Source of the DNA: Gentiana macrophylla
Lineage: Eukaryota > Streptophyta > Magnoliopsida > Gentianales > Gentianaceae
DNA length: 64,000 nt
Assembly (NCBI GenBank): GCA_026214975.1
Contig: JAOBSW010000183.1
Span: 54,332 to 118,331 of the forward strand
Direction: 5' to 3'
Shown: positions 36,051-47,835 of the stretch, one piece after another
Layout of the letters: each line of letters begins with the position of its first letter
Numbering within the stretch: position 1 is the stretch's first letter
Position numbers and translations under genes: made by a program
The notes under the pieces: model-generated
Told to the model about the DNA's origin: nothing
The model's input: the letters and a program-made list of their open reading frames with translations, nothing else
Databases searched by the model: none

Positions 36051-36390
36051 GAGATATCTCCCAAGCCTTAGAACATTGGCAAATTCGGACCACCTTAGAA
36101 AAAAAGAGAGAAATAATTATTTTTCTTGTCTTGGGTTTTAGAAGAAGAAAAACTCTAAGTTTTTCTGGGTGTTGCATATCGAGGAGGTTCGTGTATCTAG
36201 AAGGGTGTCCACCAACCGCCGTTTGGAGAACACTTCGGAAGATCTTGGCTTCTCTTCCTACTATTGGTAACATGATCTTAACCCCCTTGTAGTAGTTAAA
36301 TCCTTTATTTATGTATTGTGATATATAAATCGTGATCCATCCACTGCGCGTTGATCTAATTCGTTTAGATCTAAGATCTTACATCCTTCA

Positions 36391-36404
36391 TGTGATATCA
36401 GAGA
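36391..36404 (+). other. Primer binding site of the plus-strand copia element
   Basis: TGTGATATCAGAGA directly after the LTR. Initiator-Met-like site with one change (TGATATCAGAG for TGGTATCAGAG). Confidence 0.7.
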
Positions 36405-38479
36405 CAGGTTCCACGATTTATATAGTCATAATCATAATTAAACGATTTAAAGGAGTGGAATTGCATGTAGGTAAATTTTATTTATTGTTTTATGCTTTGA
36501 TAATGATTAATTGCTATGGTTGAAGAGATGGATTGGGGGTTGGCACTGTTTACCCGTTAGATCTATTGTAAACTCATATAAACGATGAAAATTCGTTCAT
36601 ATGAGTATAGGAAATTATGTAATTTATTTGTTATTGAAATTTTAATTTCCAGAAAATAGATCTGTTTAGTAGCTGTTTAGTTATTTCGTTTATCCCATTG
36701 ATCGAGCCGTTGAAACGACGATCCCTTTAGTCAGAATCAAGATTGGAAGATGATGAACAATCCCACAAAATTTGGCATCGATCGGAGTTCGTTTTAATGT
36801 CCGTTTGTTGCTTCAAAGAAGCTGCTGTAACAGAAAAACGCAGGATTCACAGAAACCCTACCTGTGACTTCCTCGAATTTCTGGGAGTGTTTGGACCGTT
36901 GAAACGCAAATCCAACCGGTCAGATCGATAAATATGGAGTTTTTGACGTGTCATAAACATTTCAGGTCGATCGGGATTCATCTCGATTCCCGATCGGCCT
37001 CGGGAAGTCATTGATGCGCTGCTGTAAAAGTCAGATTCAGTAGCAAGTTGGGCGGCTCACTGGAGAATATTGACAAGTCAAAGCTCCGATCCAACCGTCC
37101 ATATTGAAACCCGAGGAATGAAGAACAGATCTGGAGATTTTCGTTGCGATCCGAGTTCGTTTGGTTTGCCGATCGTCGATGTTTTGAACAGCTACAGATT
37201 AGGGTTTCTAATTTTATTTTATTTTAATAGATTAGATACGGGGGTGCCAACAGTCCATCTCGATGTTTATTTTCCGCACTAGTATACATGTTTAGATTGT
37301 ATGTGTAGAACCGGAAAATTGCCCTGACATGCATCATATCATGAATTCCACTCCATATGCATACATGTAGAAATTAATTCGAGGAATTAGTTAGGCATGT
37401 ATAAAACACACAATTAGTTTTAATTAATTGTTTGATATAAATTAGAAACTAATTAGGGTAAAAACCGAGGAACACGGGTTTTTCCAATCGTCGAGGTTGG
37501 GTGATTGATTCTCGGTGAATCCCACTCAGCCAAAGCATAAGGAGTAAAATCCCGAAACCTCGTGGTTAAGGTGTTGGATTCTCGGTGAATTCCACCTTAC
37601 CTAGACGAGATTACGTTTTTGTTCCGTTGTGTCTACGAGAAAGTTTGATGTTTAAGGATTGGATAGTCACGGGCAAACATGGTTCGAAAGTGGTTTAACC
37701 ACGGTTGGGTGGTCAACAGAAGCTATGGCTCGATCGACTTCACCCTCCACGTGTGGTGTTTGCACGGGGGTCTGGCAAGGCTGAGCCATCCGAAGAGCCA
37801 CTACGGCTCAACGGAGCTCCCCTAGTCTTGACCCGTCCGACGGCCACATATGTTCCAACGAATAGGTCGGGTGGGCTAGCCCACGTAACCGACAACATTC
37901 GGGCCTATGATTTATTGTTCCTTAATGTAACATCAAGTCCAAAAACGTGATCGATGAAACCCACCACTTTTTCAAAATATTGAGTGGGAGCGGAGAGGCG
38001 ACGACCAACCCCACGGCATCTCTTTGTTGACACAAGCAGCGTGAGAGAATGGTGACGCCTCGTGCCGGCCTGGGACCAGCCTCCCTAAGAAAGGCCTTCA
38101 CCACTATCAAAATTCAAGGCTTGGTCTCCAAAAGGATAGGATTTTGGGTACTCATCGGGTCACTGACCGACCCTAAGGAGGCACACTCGGGGTCTACCTA
38201 AAAATCTGAAACAGTAGGTCACACTCATAAAACGTATTTTGATAATACCTTGGCTGAAAAAGGAAAGGTGATTGACGATCACAATTGAGATGTTTGATTC
38301 TCAACTCGATCTTTAATTTTAATCGAAACCTCTTTGACCTACCCTAAGGCGGCACTGAGGTGAGAGATTAAGTCTTTGGAACGGTAGGATAGACTATAAG
38401 TACTTAGTTTATAGTTCCTAAAATTTATTAGCAGTTTATGAACTTGAATTTAATTTCTGTCATTTTACTTTATAGCATC
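36405..38479 (+). other. Long leader of the plus-strand copia element
   Basis: About 2.1 kb before gag. No supported gene. A phrase GATTCTCGGTGAAT recurs at 37508 and 37578. Blocks near 37930-38400 are conserved in the minus-strand relative at 11870-12300, including a CCTAAGG(C/A)GGCAC motif that appears twice (38172 and 38344). It probably carries RNA structure or packaging elements. Confidence 0.7.
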
Positions 38480-39387
38480 ATGTCGTCTCAGATTTCTTTA
38501 CTGTTAAATGATAAGTTGACCGGAAACAATTTTTCAAAGTGGAAAAGTAACCTCAACGTTGTTCTCGTCTTTGAAAATGTTCAACACACCTTGACTTCGG
38601 ATATTCCAGCACTTACCACTCAGTCTTCCAAAGCCGAAAAAGAAAATCGGCAGAAGTGGACTGAAGCAGACAATAAGGCGCGGGGCATCATGTTAGCCTC
38701 AATGTCGGAGATCATAAGGACCAAATGTGAGAACTTGGGCACTGCAAAAGAAATGATGCAGCACCTTGTTTCCATGTTCGGCTCACCTTCTGATCAGGCC
38801 CGACATGAGGTTGGCAGGATGGCTGTTAACACGAAGATGAGGAAAGGTCAGTCGGTGACCGGTCATGTAATGAACATGATCAATTATTTCGCTGATGCTA
38901 AGACTCACGGTTCCAAGTTTGACGAAGTGACTCAGGTGAGCATGATTCTCGAATCACTATCACCTGATTTCCTCCAGTTCAAGACCAACTATGTCATGAA
39001 CAAGCTTAAGTTTGACTTGACGCGGTTGATAAATGAGCTGCAGATATTCGAGGGTTTCCAGTCTAACAGCCGGGCCCGAGAAGGGGAAAAGAAAGCTGAA
39101 GCCAATTTGGCTGAGGCTAAGTCGTCAAACAAAGGGACAAAAGGAAAGCCGAAAGCCAAGCCTGTGAAAGAACAGAAATCAAAGCCCATGAAAAAGAAAG
39201 GGAAAAAGGCTACACCTTCCAAACCTAAGGGTAAGTGCTTTCACTGTGCTAAAGAAGGGCATTGGCGCAAGCATTGCCTGAAATATCTAAATGAGGCAAA
39301 GGAAGGAAAGGGCCAAGCAAACAAGGGAAAGGATAAGACAGGTAATTTACTTGTCTTGGAATCCTACAGTGTAGCTAAAGATGTATC
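38480..39387 (+). pseudogene. Copia gag domain of the polyprotein
   Basis: The start is taken at ATG 38480 (MSSQISLLLNDKLTGNNFSK), because homology to the related gag begins there; an in-frame ATG 14 codons upstream is less likely. It follows the copia gag pattern (LTGNNFSKWKSNLNVVL, later FKTNYVMNKLKFDLTRLINE), then a Lys-rich basic tail and an intact CCHC zinc knuckle CFHCAKEGHWRKHC at 39236-39277. This part of the frame is unbroken. Role: capsid and RNA packaging. Confidence 0.9.
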
Positions 39388-39930
39388 AACTTGGATACTG
39401 GATTCTGGTGCTACTAACCACGTTTGTTCTTCTTTGCAGATCCTTAGTTCGTATGAGGAGCTAGAGGACGGGGCACAAGTGATGAGAGTTGGCAACGGGC
39501 AGTGGTTTCAGCGAAAGCAGTGGGAGTAGTTCGTTTAATGTTAGGAAATAAAGTCCTTAAGTTGGACAATGTCTTTTATATTCCGCACTTTAGAAGAAAT
39601 TTAATTTCTATGTCTGTTTTGCAAGAACAATTGTATTCTTTATCTTTTGAGTATAATAAGATTGTTATTTCCAGAAATGGACGTGACTTATGTTCCGCAA
39701 TGTTAGAAAACGGACTGTATGTCATTAAACCAACCGATACTCCACTGCTTGACACTGAAATGTTTAGAGTAGCACATCAAAGTTCTGCTAAAAGGCAGAA
39801 GGTTTCTCAGAATGATAAAACATACCTTTGGCACCTTAGGCTAGGTCATATTTCCTTGGAAAGAATCAAAAGCGGCCAAAGATGGTCCTTAAGTGAGTTA
39901 TCTGTTGACTCACCGCCGGTCTCATGAGTC
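39388..39930 (+). pseudogene. Copia protease and pre-integrase region
   Basis: Protease active site WILDSGATNHVC at about 39391-39426 is intact, followed by VMRVGNG. A frameshift near 39500 moves the frame, which continues with VFYIPHFRRNLISMSVL and the pre-integrase WHLRLGH. A second frameshift lies at about 39895-39925. In the zinc-binding HHCC module the CxxC part reads HESCLEGK, so the first Cys appears replaced. Confidence 0.85.
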
Positions 39931-40480
39931 TTGCCTGGAGGGAAAGATGACCAAGCGACCCTTCTCATCAAATGGTAATAGGGCTAAAGAACCTTTAGAA
40001 TTGATACATTTAGATCTGTGTGGTCCGATGAATGTGCAGGCTAGAGGCGGATTCGAGTACTTTGTAACTTTCATCGACGACTACTCGAGATTCGGATATG
40101 TTTATCTACTGCATAGGAAATCCGAAACTTTTGAAAAGTTTAAGGAATTCCAGCGAAGCGTAAAAGCGATTGGGCAAGTCTCTCGAAATGCCTTCGCTCT
40201 GATCGCGGAGGTGAGTACATGGATACCGATTTCATCGACTACTTTTGGAACATGTGATTTGTTCCCAACGTTCTGTGCCCAGAACGCCTCAGCAAAATAG
40301 AGTTGCTGAGCGGAGAAACAGGACTTTAATAGACATGGTCAGATCCATGATGAGCTACGCATCACTACCGATGTCTTTTTAGGGACATGCCCTAGAAACA
40401 GCGGTCCGCATTCTAAATGTGGTGCCATAAAAGTCTGTCGAGAAAACACCTCTTGAGTTATGGAGTGGGAGTAAACCTAG
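39931..40480 (+). pseudogene. Copia integrase core
   Basis: The catalytic triad can be followed across frames: LIHLDLCGPM (first Asp, about 40005), FIDDYSRFGYVYLL (second Asp, about 40072) and QQNRVAERRN (Glu, about 40305). It is broken by frameshifts near 40183 and 40247 and stops at 40380-40382 and 40428-40430. The intact enzyme would insert cDNA with 5-bp staggered cuts, consistent with the 5-bp GTAAA duplication. Confidence 0.85.
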
Positions 40481-40481
40481 T

Positions 40482-41735
40482 TTGCGACACTACCGTATTT
40501 GGGGGTGTCCTGCACATGTGCTGGAGGACAAGACTATTAAATTACAAGCACGTACGAAAGTTTGTCTGTTTGTAGTGTATGCAAAAGGGACACGAGGAGG
40601 TTTCTTCTATGATCCAGAAGATCAGAAGGTAATAGTTTCGACTAATGCCACTTTTCTCGAGGATCAGTACATGAAGGACTTCAAGCCTCGGAGTAAAGTT
40701 GTACTCGAGGAGTTACTTTCTGACGAAGTCAGACCACTGGTGACCCCTAGTGTCACAAACAACAACACCAATGATACACCTGTCGACCCTGACAGTCCTA
40801 GATCACTCAGACGTACCACAAGAGTGGTTCGGCCACCAGTGCGGTACGGTATGCAACCAGAGGCAAATATCGCCGTCTCTGATGGAGTGCAGGATGATCC
40901 AGTGTCCTATCGCAGGGCTATGAATGATTCTGATAAGGACATGTGGGTTGAGGCGATGAATCAGGAGATGGAGTCTATGAACTCTAACTCAGTCTGGAAA
41001 CTTGTGGATTGCCTTGAGGGTGTACAACCCATAGGCAGTAAATGGATCTACAAGAGAAAGCGAGGAGTGGATGGAAAGGTTGAAACCTTTAAAGCTCGGC
41101 TAGTGGCTAAAGGCTACACACACAGAGAGGGAATCGACTACGAAGAAACCTTCTCCCACGCGGCAATGCTGAAATCCATTCGGATCCTCCTTTTGGTTGC
41201 TGCATGTCTAGATTATGAGATCTGGCAGATGGATGTTAAGACAGCCTTCCTAAATGGCTATCTTGACGAGGTAATATATATGCAGCAACCAGAAGGATTT
41301 GTCGAGAAAGGCCAAGAGCACAAAGTGTGCAAGTTGCTCAGATCCATTTATAGGTTAAAGCAAGCATCTCGGTCTTGGAATCATAGATTTGATGCAACAG
41401 TCAAGTCGTATGGTTTTGAACAAAATTTTGATGAGCCTTGTGTATACAAGAAGGTCATCAAAGATCAGGTGGCGTTCTTAGTGTTGTATGTTGACGACAT
41501 TCTGCTTATTGGACCCAATAAGGGGATGTTGTCAGATGTGAAGAATTGGTTATCCATGCAATTCCAAATGAAAGATTTGGGAGAGGCGAGTTATATTCTG
41601 GGGATCCAAGTTATACGGGATCGCAAGAATAGGATGTTGGCTCTGTCCCAAGCATCTTACATAGATAAGATGTTGTTACGTTACAGCATGATGAATGCAA
41701 AGAAGGGTTTCCTACCAACCCGACACAGCATTTAA
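40482..41735 (+). pseudogene. Copia integrase tail and reverse transcriptase
   Basis: A long open stretch (417 codons) begins in the integrase C-terminus (HYRIWGCPAHVL, then GFFYDPEDQKVIVSTNATFL). It passes a linker and holds the whole RT: KWIYKRKRGVDGKVETFKAR, DYEIWQMDVKTAFLNGYLDE, SIYRLKQASRSWN, and the catalytic box YVDDILLIG at 41487-41513. It ends at TAA 41733-41735, after which the same frame continues into RNase H. RT motifs are intact, so decay is recent relative to the minus-strand relative. Confidence 0.9.
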
Positions 41736-42474
41736 CTCTCTAAGAAGCAGTCTCCACAGACTCCTGAGGAAATGGAGAGTATGGGACGAATACCATATGC
41801 TTCGGCTGTTGGTAGCCTGATGTATGCTATGTTGTGTACTAGACCAGACATCTGTTATGGCGTGGGCTTGGTCAGCCGATTTCAGTCCAATCCGGGCATG
41901 GACCATTGGACGGCAGTGAAGAATCTCCTCAAGTATCTTAAAAGAACGAGGAATTATATGCTTGTATATTCGGGTGCAAACCTGGATACAAGCTGGGTAC
42001 ACTGATTCTGACTTTCAGTCAGATAAGGATGATCGTAAATCGACATCAGGCTTGGTGTTTACTCTGGGAGGTGGAGCAATTGTTTGGAGAAGCGTCAAGC
42101 AATCCAGTACGGCCGACTCAACTATGGAAGCCAAATACATAGCGGCCTCTGAGGCAGCTAAAGAAGCGGTATGGCTCAAGAAGTTCCTGGGAGATTTAGG
42201 AGTAATCCCAAATCCAGAAGATCCGATACGTCTCTACTGTGAAAACAACGGGGCCGTGTCGAATTCCAGAGAACCCCGAAGTCACAGGAAGTCAATGCAT
42301 ATAGAGAGAAAATAGCATTTGATTAGAGAGATTGCTCAAAGAGGAGACATTTCCGTCACAAAAATCCCCTCAGCCGACAACCTTGCTGATCCATTTACGA
42401 AGACGCTTTCCATTGAGGTCTTTACGAGGCACTTGGAAAACATGGGTATTAAGGACATGAGTCATTTTCTTTAG
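41736..42474 (+). pseudogene. Copia RNase H, C-terminal end of pol
   Basis: IPYASAVGSLMYAMLCTRPD (about 41790-41850), a frameshift near 41990, then YTDSDFQSDKDDRKSTSG, STMEAKYIAASEAAKEAVWL and LYCENNGA. A TAG at 42313-42315 interrupts; the frame then runs to the natural stop at 42472-42474, ending GIKDMSHFL. It removes RNA from the RNA-DNA hybrid and makes the PPT primer that lies right after this gene. Confidence 0.9.
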
Positions 42475-42487
42475 AGCAAGTGGGAGA
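42475..42487 (+). other. Outer polypurine tract of the plus-strand copia element
   Basis: AGCAAGTGGGAGA directly before the 3' LTR. It defines the terminus actually used in this copy, since the 5' LTR begins with the same TGTAGTTCTTG. Confidence 0.85.
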
Positions 42488-44250
42488 TGTAGTTCTTGCT
42501 GTAGTAGTTAGTGGGTGTGCTCTAAAACAATTATTGCTTGTCATTCATGCAAGTGGGAGATTGTTAGATGTAGTGCCCGAAAGACAATTTTGTAATTGTT
42601 TTAAATTAATAAATGACAGATTTTATTATTCATCTTATTTGCTTCGTGCTTATATAGTATACACTGCTGCAAACCCTAAGTATATCTGTATGTAACCACT
42701 TAACTCAGTGTATGGATTACACGTGAGGATTGAGTTAGTAGTGATATACTTAAACAGTTAGTCCGTGGTGAACTTAATCAGAGTTTAGGGTCTCTTGATT
42801 AAAACACCAATAATGCGCCCGGAACACCTTAGGGTGTTATAGTCTTATCCGGTTTGTCGGTAGAGGGTACCTACGTGGGGCATTTATATATGATGGCATT
42901 CATATAATTTGGACCGATTTAATCTGAATTTCTCGATATAATTCCGTAATCAAGGAATCTTATTAAATCATTAGATGATCATATATGGATCAACCTTAAT
43001 CCTGAGGTGATCACAAGGTGCTGCTTGTCCCGGGGTAGTGTTTGATGTGTTAATTACGGTTCACTTAAATATGTGTTCCAAGCCACTTCTCATTGGCACT
43101 ATCTCTAGATAAGTGAGTAGTTCTGATTTTCACAGACATGGAATCCATTCCTTCCTGCGGGAAGTAGAGAGACAGTCCCCTTATTTGTTAGCCCTAAGAA
43201 AGTGATCGATCCCGGGAGTTCATATTAGACTAATTGATCACTAGTCATATATGTGAACTAATTGATCATCAGGGGGTTAATGGTAAATAAGGATAAGATA
43301 TTCTGAGTCGGGTTCACGGAGACTTCCCACTCAGAATGGGCAGTCTATGGAGGGTTAATCCGTATGTAGTGATTATATCAATGGACGCTTATTCACTCTA
43401 TGGGTTGAGTATAAGTATACATCTATAATCCGTAGAGTTCAGTTTCGGGTTTATGGTGGCGTAATCCCGGAATTAATAATTAATATACTTATTCGGCTCG
43501 ATGAATAATTAATTATTGGAGCTACAGGTTATAGGTCCATGGTCCCCGATGTGGCTTATGTAATTCGGACTAACAATCTTGTTAATTGGCCCTCAGTGAT
43601 AATTAATTGGCTAGGCTAAATAATATAATACACATAAAAGATATTTTATGTGGGCTTAGTGACCCTTAATGGTGGCGCCAATATCACATTTAATTAGAGA
43701 GAAATTAGTTTTCTTGGATAATTATTTGACATGTGATTTACCATTTATTTGTTAAATGATAATTCATGGAATATTAGATAATAATATGATTTATCCTAAT
43801 TTGTTTGGTATAATCATTTTATTTATCTTTTATTTGGAATAAATGATTAACGTAATAATTATCTCTTAATTATTTAATCCTTGGAGGACAAGGTTTACTC
43901 TCATATATAAAGAGAGTTCTCCCAAGCCTTAGAACATTGGCAAATTTCGACCACCATAGAAAAAAAAAGAGAAATAATTAGTTTTCTTGTCTTGGGTTTT
44001 AGAAGAAGAAAAACTCTAAGTTTTTCTTGGTGTTGCATATCGAGGAGGTTCGTGTATCAAGAAGGGTGTCCACCAACCGCCGTTTGGAGAACACATCAGA
44101 AGATCTTGGCTTCTCTTCCTACTATTGGTAACATGATCTTAACCCCTTGTAGTAGTTAAATCCTTCATTTATGTATTGTGATATATAAATCGTGATTCAT
44201 CCGCTACGCGTAGATCTAATTCGTTTCGATCTAAGATCCTACATCCTTCA
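42488..44250 (+). repeat. 3' LTR of the plus-strand copia element
   Basis: 1,763 bp. Same ends as the 5' LTR. Internal PPT at 42550-42560, TATA box at 43904-43911. Lacks about 37 bp present near 35715-35755 of the 5' LTR, between short GGCTAA direct repeats. Confidence 0.95.
43904..43911 (+). promoter_or_regulatory. TATA box, 3' LTR
   Basis: TATATAAA at the same place as in the 5' LTR. Transcripts started here would run into the satellite on the plus strand. Confidence 0.55.
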
Positions 44251-44255
44251 GTAAA
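44251..44255. repeat. Target site duplication GTAAA, right copy
   Basis: Matches 34596-34600 exactly. Confidence 0.95.
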
Positions 44256-44303
44256 CCCCCATTTTGAGAAAACACTACTATAATTTCATATACAAAATGT
44301 CGT

Positions 44304-47300
44304 AAATCCCTGTTTTTAGTAAACTCTACAATACAATTATATAAAAAAAATTTGTAAACCCCCGTTTTGAGTAAACTCTAATACAATGATATACAAAAAG
44401 TTGTTGACCCCCTGTTTGAATTAAACTATACTAATATTATATACAAAATGTTGTAAACCCCTGTTTCGACAAAATTCTACGGTACAATTATATACAAAAA
44501 GTTGTAAACCCCTTATTCGAGTAAATTATACAACAATCAAGTACAAAAAGTTCTAAACCACCGTTTTGAGTAAACTCTACTATACCATTATATACAAAAA
44601 GATGTAAACCCCTTTTTTTGAGTAAATTCTACTACAATTATATACAAAAAAGTTGTAAACCCCTATTTTGAGAAAACTCTACTTAAATTATATACAAAAC
44701 GTTGAAAACCCCTATTTTGAGTAAGCAGTACTATAATTTTATATACAAAAAGTTTTAAACCCCCGTTTAAAAAGTTGTAAACCCCTATTTTGAGTAAAAT
44801 CTACTACACAATTATATACAAAAAGTTGTAAACCCGCCATTTTGAGAAAACTCTACTATACAATTATATACAAAAAGTTGTAAACCCCCATTTGAGTAAA
44901 CTCTCTACAATTATGTAAAAAAAATTGTAAACCCACTTTTTGAGTAAAATCTACTATACAATAATATACAAAAAGTTGTAAACCACCATTTTGAGTAAGC
45001 TTTACTACAATTATATACAAAAATTTGTAAATCCCCATTTTGAGTAAACTCTGCTATAATTTTATATACAAAAAGTTGTAAACTCCCGTTTCGAGTAAAC
45101 TCTGCTCTACAATTATGTACAAAAAGTTGTAAACCCCCATTTGAATAAACTCTACTACAATTATGAACAAAAAGTTGTAACCCCTCATTTTGAGTAAAAT
45201 GTACTGTACAATTATATACAACAAGTTGTAAACCCTCATTTTGAGTAAACTTTACTACAATTATATACAAAAATTTGTAAACCCCCATTTTGAGAAAACT
45301 TTACTACAATTATAGACAAAAATTTGTAAACTCCAATTTCGAGTAAACTCTGCTATAATTTTATATACAAAAAGTTTTAAACCCCCATTTTGAGTAAACT
45401 ATGCTCTACAATTATATACTAAAAGTTGTAAACCCTCGTTTTGAGTAAACTATACTACAATTATATACAAAAAGTTGTAAACTCCCGTTTTGAGTAAACT
45501 CTACTAGAATTATATACAAAAAAAGTTGTTAACCCGTGATTTGAGTAACCTCTACTACAAACATACACAAAAGTTGTAAACCCCTATTTTCAGTAAAATC
45601 TACTACACAATTATATACAAAAAGTTGTAAACCCCCATTTTGAGAAAACTATACAATTATATACAAAAGTTGTAAACCCCTATTTTGAGTAAACTTTACT
45701 ACAATTATATACTAAAATTTGTAAATCCCCATTTTGAGTAAACTCTACTAAAATAATATACAAAAGTTGTAAACCCCTGTTTCGACTAAACTACGGTACA
45801 ATAATATACAAAAAGTTGTAAGCCCCCGTTTCGAGTAAATTTTACAACAATTATATACAAAAAGTTCTAATCCCCCGTTTTGAGTAAACTCTACTATACC
45901 ATTATATACAAAAAGTTGTAAACCCCCTTTTCGAGTACGCTATACTACAATCATATACAAAAAGTTGTAAACCCCTGTTTTGTGTAAACTCTAATAAAAT
46001 TATATACAAAATGTTGTACACACCCGTTTTGAGTAAACTCTACTAAAATTATATACAAAAAGTTGTAAATCCCCGTTTTGAGTAAACACTACTAAAATTT
46101 TATATACAAAAAGTTGTAAACCCTCGTTTTGAGTAAATTCTACTATACAATTATATAAAAAAGTTGTAAACACTTGTTTTCATTAAACACTAATACAATG
46201 ATATACAAAAAGTTGTAAACCGCCATTTTGAGTAAATTCTGCTAAAATTATATACAAAAAGTTGTAAACCCCCGTTTTGAGTAAACTCTACGATACAATT
46301 AAATACAAAAAGTTGTAAACCCCCGTTTCGAGTAAATTTTTCAACAATTATATACAAAAAGTTATAAACCCCTATTTTGAGTAAACTCTACTATACCATT
46401 ATATACAAAAAGTTGTAAACCCCCATTCTGAGTAAAACTCTACTACAATTATTTACAGAAGGTTGTAAACACTCTTTTTGAGTCAAATCTACTATACAAT
46501 TATTTACCAAAAGTAGTAAACCGCCGTTTTGAGTAAACTCTACTACATAGAAAATGTTGTAAACCCTTATTTTGAGTAAACTCTACTAAAATTTTATATA
46601 CAAAAAGTTGTAAACCCCCGTTTTGAGTAAACTCTACTATACGATTATATACAAGAAGTTGTAAACCCCTATTTTGAGTAAACTCGACTACATTTATATA
46701 CAAAAAGTTGTAAACCCCTTTTTGAGTAAACTCTACTGTACTTTTATATACAAAAAGTTGTAAACCCCCGTTTGAGTAATCTTTACTACAATTATATACA
46801 AAAAGTTATAAATCCCCGTTTTGAGTAAAATGTACCATACAATTATATACAAAAAGTTGTAAACCCCCATTTTGAGTAAACTTCACTATTATATACAAAA
46901 ATTTGTAAACCGCCGTTGGGAGTAAACTCTGCTATAATTTTATATACAAAACGTTGTAAACCCCAGTTTCGCATAAACATACAAATATGTAAAAAAAAGT
47001 TGTAAACCCCCGTTTTGAGTAAACTCTACTACAATTATATACAAAAAGTTGTAAACCCCCATTTTGAGTAAAATCTACTATACAATTATATACAAAAAGT
47101 TGTAAACTCCTATTTTGAGTAAACTTTACTACAATTATATACAAAAAGTTGTAAGCCCCCGTTTTGAGTGAACTCTATTAAAATTATATACAAAAAGTTG
47201 TAAACCCCGATTTCGGGTAAACTCTACGATACAATTATATACAAAAAGTTGTAAACCCCTATTTCGAGTAAATTCAACAACAATTATATACAAAAAGTTC

Positions 47301-47835
47301 TAAACCCCTGTTTTGAGTAAACTCTACAACAATTATATACAAAAAGTTGTAAACCGCCGTTTTGAGTAAACACTACTACAAGTATGTACAAAACGTTGTA
47401 AACCCCTATTTTGAGTAAACTCTACTATAATTTTATATACAAAAATTTGTAAACAATCGTATTGAGTAAACTCTGCTATACGATTATATACAAGAAGTTG
47501 TAAACCTCCGTTTAGTAAACTCGACTACAATTAAATACAAAAAAACCCCGCTTTGAGAAAACTCTGCTATACAATTATATACAAAAAGTTGTAAACCACC
47601 GTTTGAGTAAACTCTACTATATTCTATACAAAAAGTTATAAACTCCCCGTTTGAGTAAAATCTACTATAGGATTATATACAAAAAGTTCTAAACCCCATT
47701 TTGAGTTATCTTTACTACAATTTTATAAAAAAATTTATAAATCCCTCTTTCGAGTAAACTCTGCTATACAATTATGTACAAAAATTTTATATACTTTGAG
47801 TAAACACTACTATAATTTCATATACAAAAAGTTGT
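44304..47835. repeat. Satellite macro-repeat copy H3 (3.5 kb, internal deletion)
   Basis: Markers S (44304), B (GTTTAAAAAGTTG, 44765), E (about 46458), D (about 46912) and A (about 47541). C and F are missing, so about 2.4 kb is lost compared with H4. Confidence 0.75.

Larger units (their letters stand above)
34601..36390 (+). repeat. 5' LTR of the plus-strand copia element
   Basis: 1,790 bp. It begins TGTAGTTCTTGTTGTAGTAG directly after the target duplication. It carries an internal polypurine tract and second head (TGTTAGATGTAGTGCCCG) about 70 bp inside. TATA box at 36043-36050. Confidence 0.95.
34601..44250 (+). mobile_element. Full-length Ty1/copia element with decayed gag-pol
   Basis: 9,650 bp. 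LTRs at 34601-36390 and 42488-44250 (TGTAGTTCTTG...ACATCCTTCA), PBS, leader of about 2.1 kb, gag, protease, integrase, RT and RNase H in copia order, then PPT. Perfect GTAAA duplication in the satellite. LTRs differ by a few per cent by eye, and the 3' LTR lacks about 37 bp near 43615. At least five frameshifts and four nonsense codons interrupt pol, so it is not autonomous now. Related to the element at 6633-15681. Confidence 0.95.
31757..44303. repeat. Satellite macro-repeat copy H2, interrupted by the copia element
   Basis: Starts with marker S (AAATCCCTGTTTTTAG), then jumps to markers C (32158), A (33934) and F (34273). Markers B, E and D are deleted. Without the 9.65-kb copia insertion it is about 2.9 kb. 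The end is the next S at 44304. Confidence 0.7.

Noticed and set aside
36743..37282. Short plus-strand frames that could be exons of a host gene captured in the copia leader.
   Set aside because: No recognisable protein segment or consistent splice arrangement could be supported by eye.
37705..37950. Short open frame in the plus-strand copia leader as an extra upstream ORF.
   Set aside because: The homologous region of the minus-strand relative does not keep the frame, and the composition is not coding-like.
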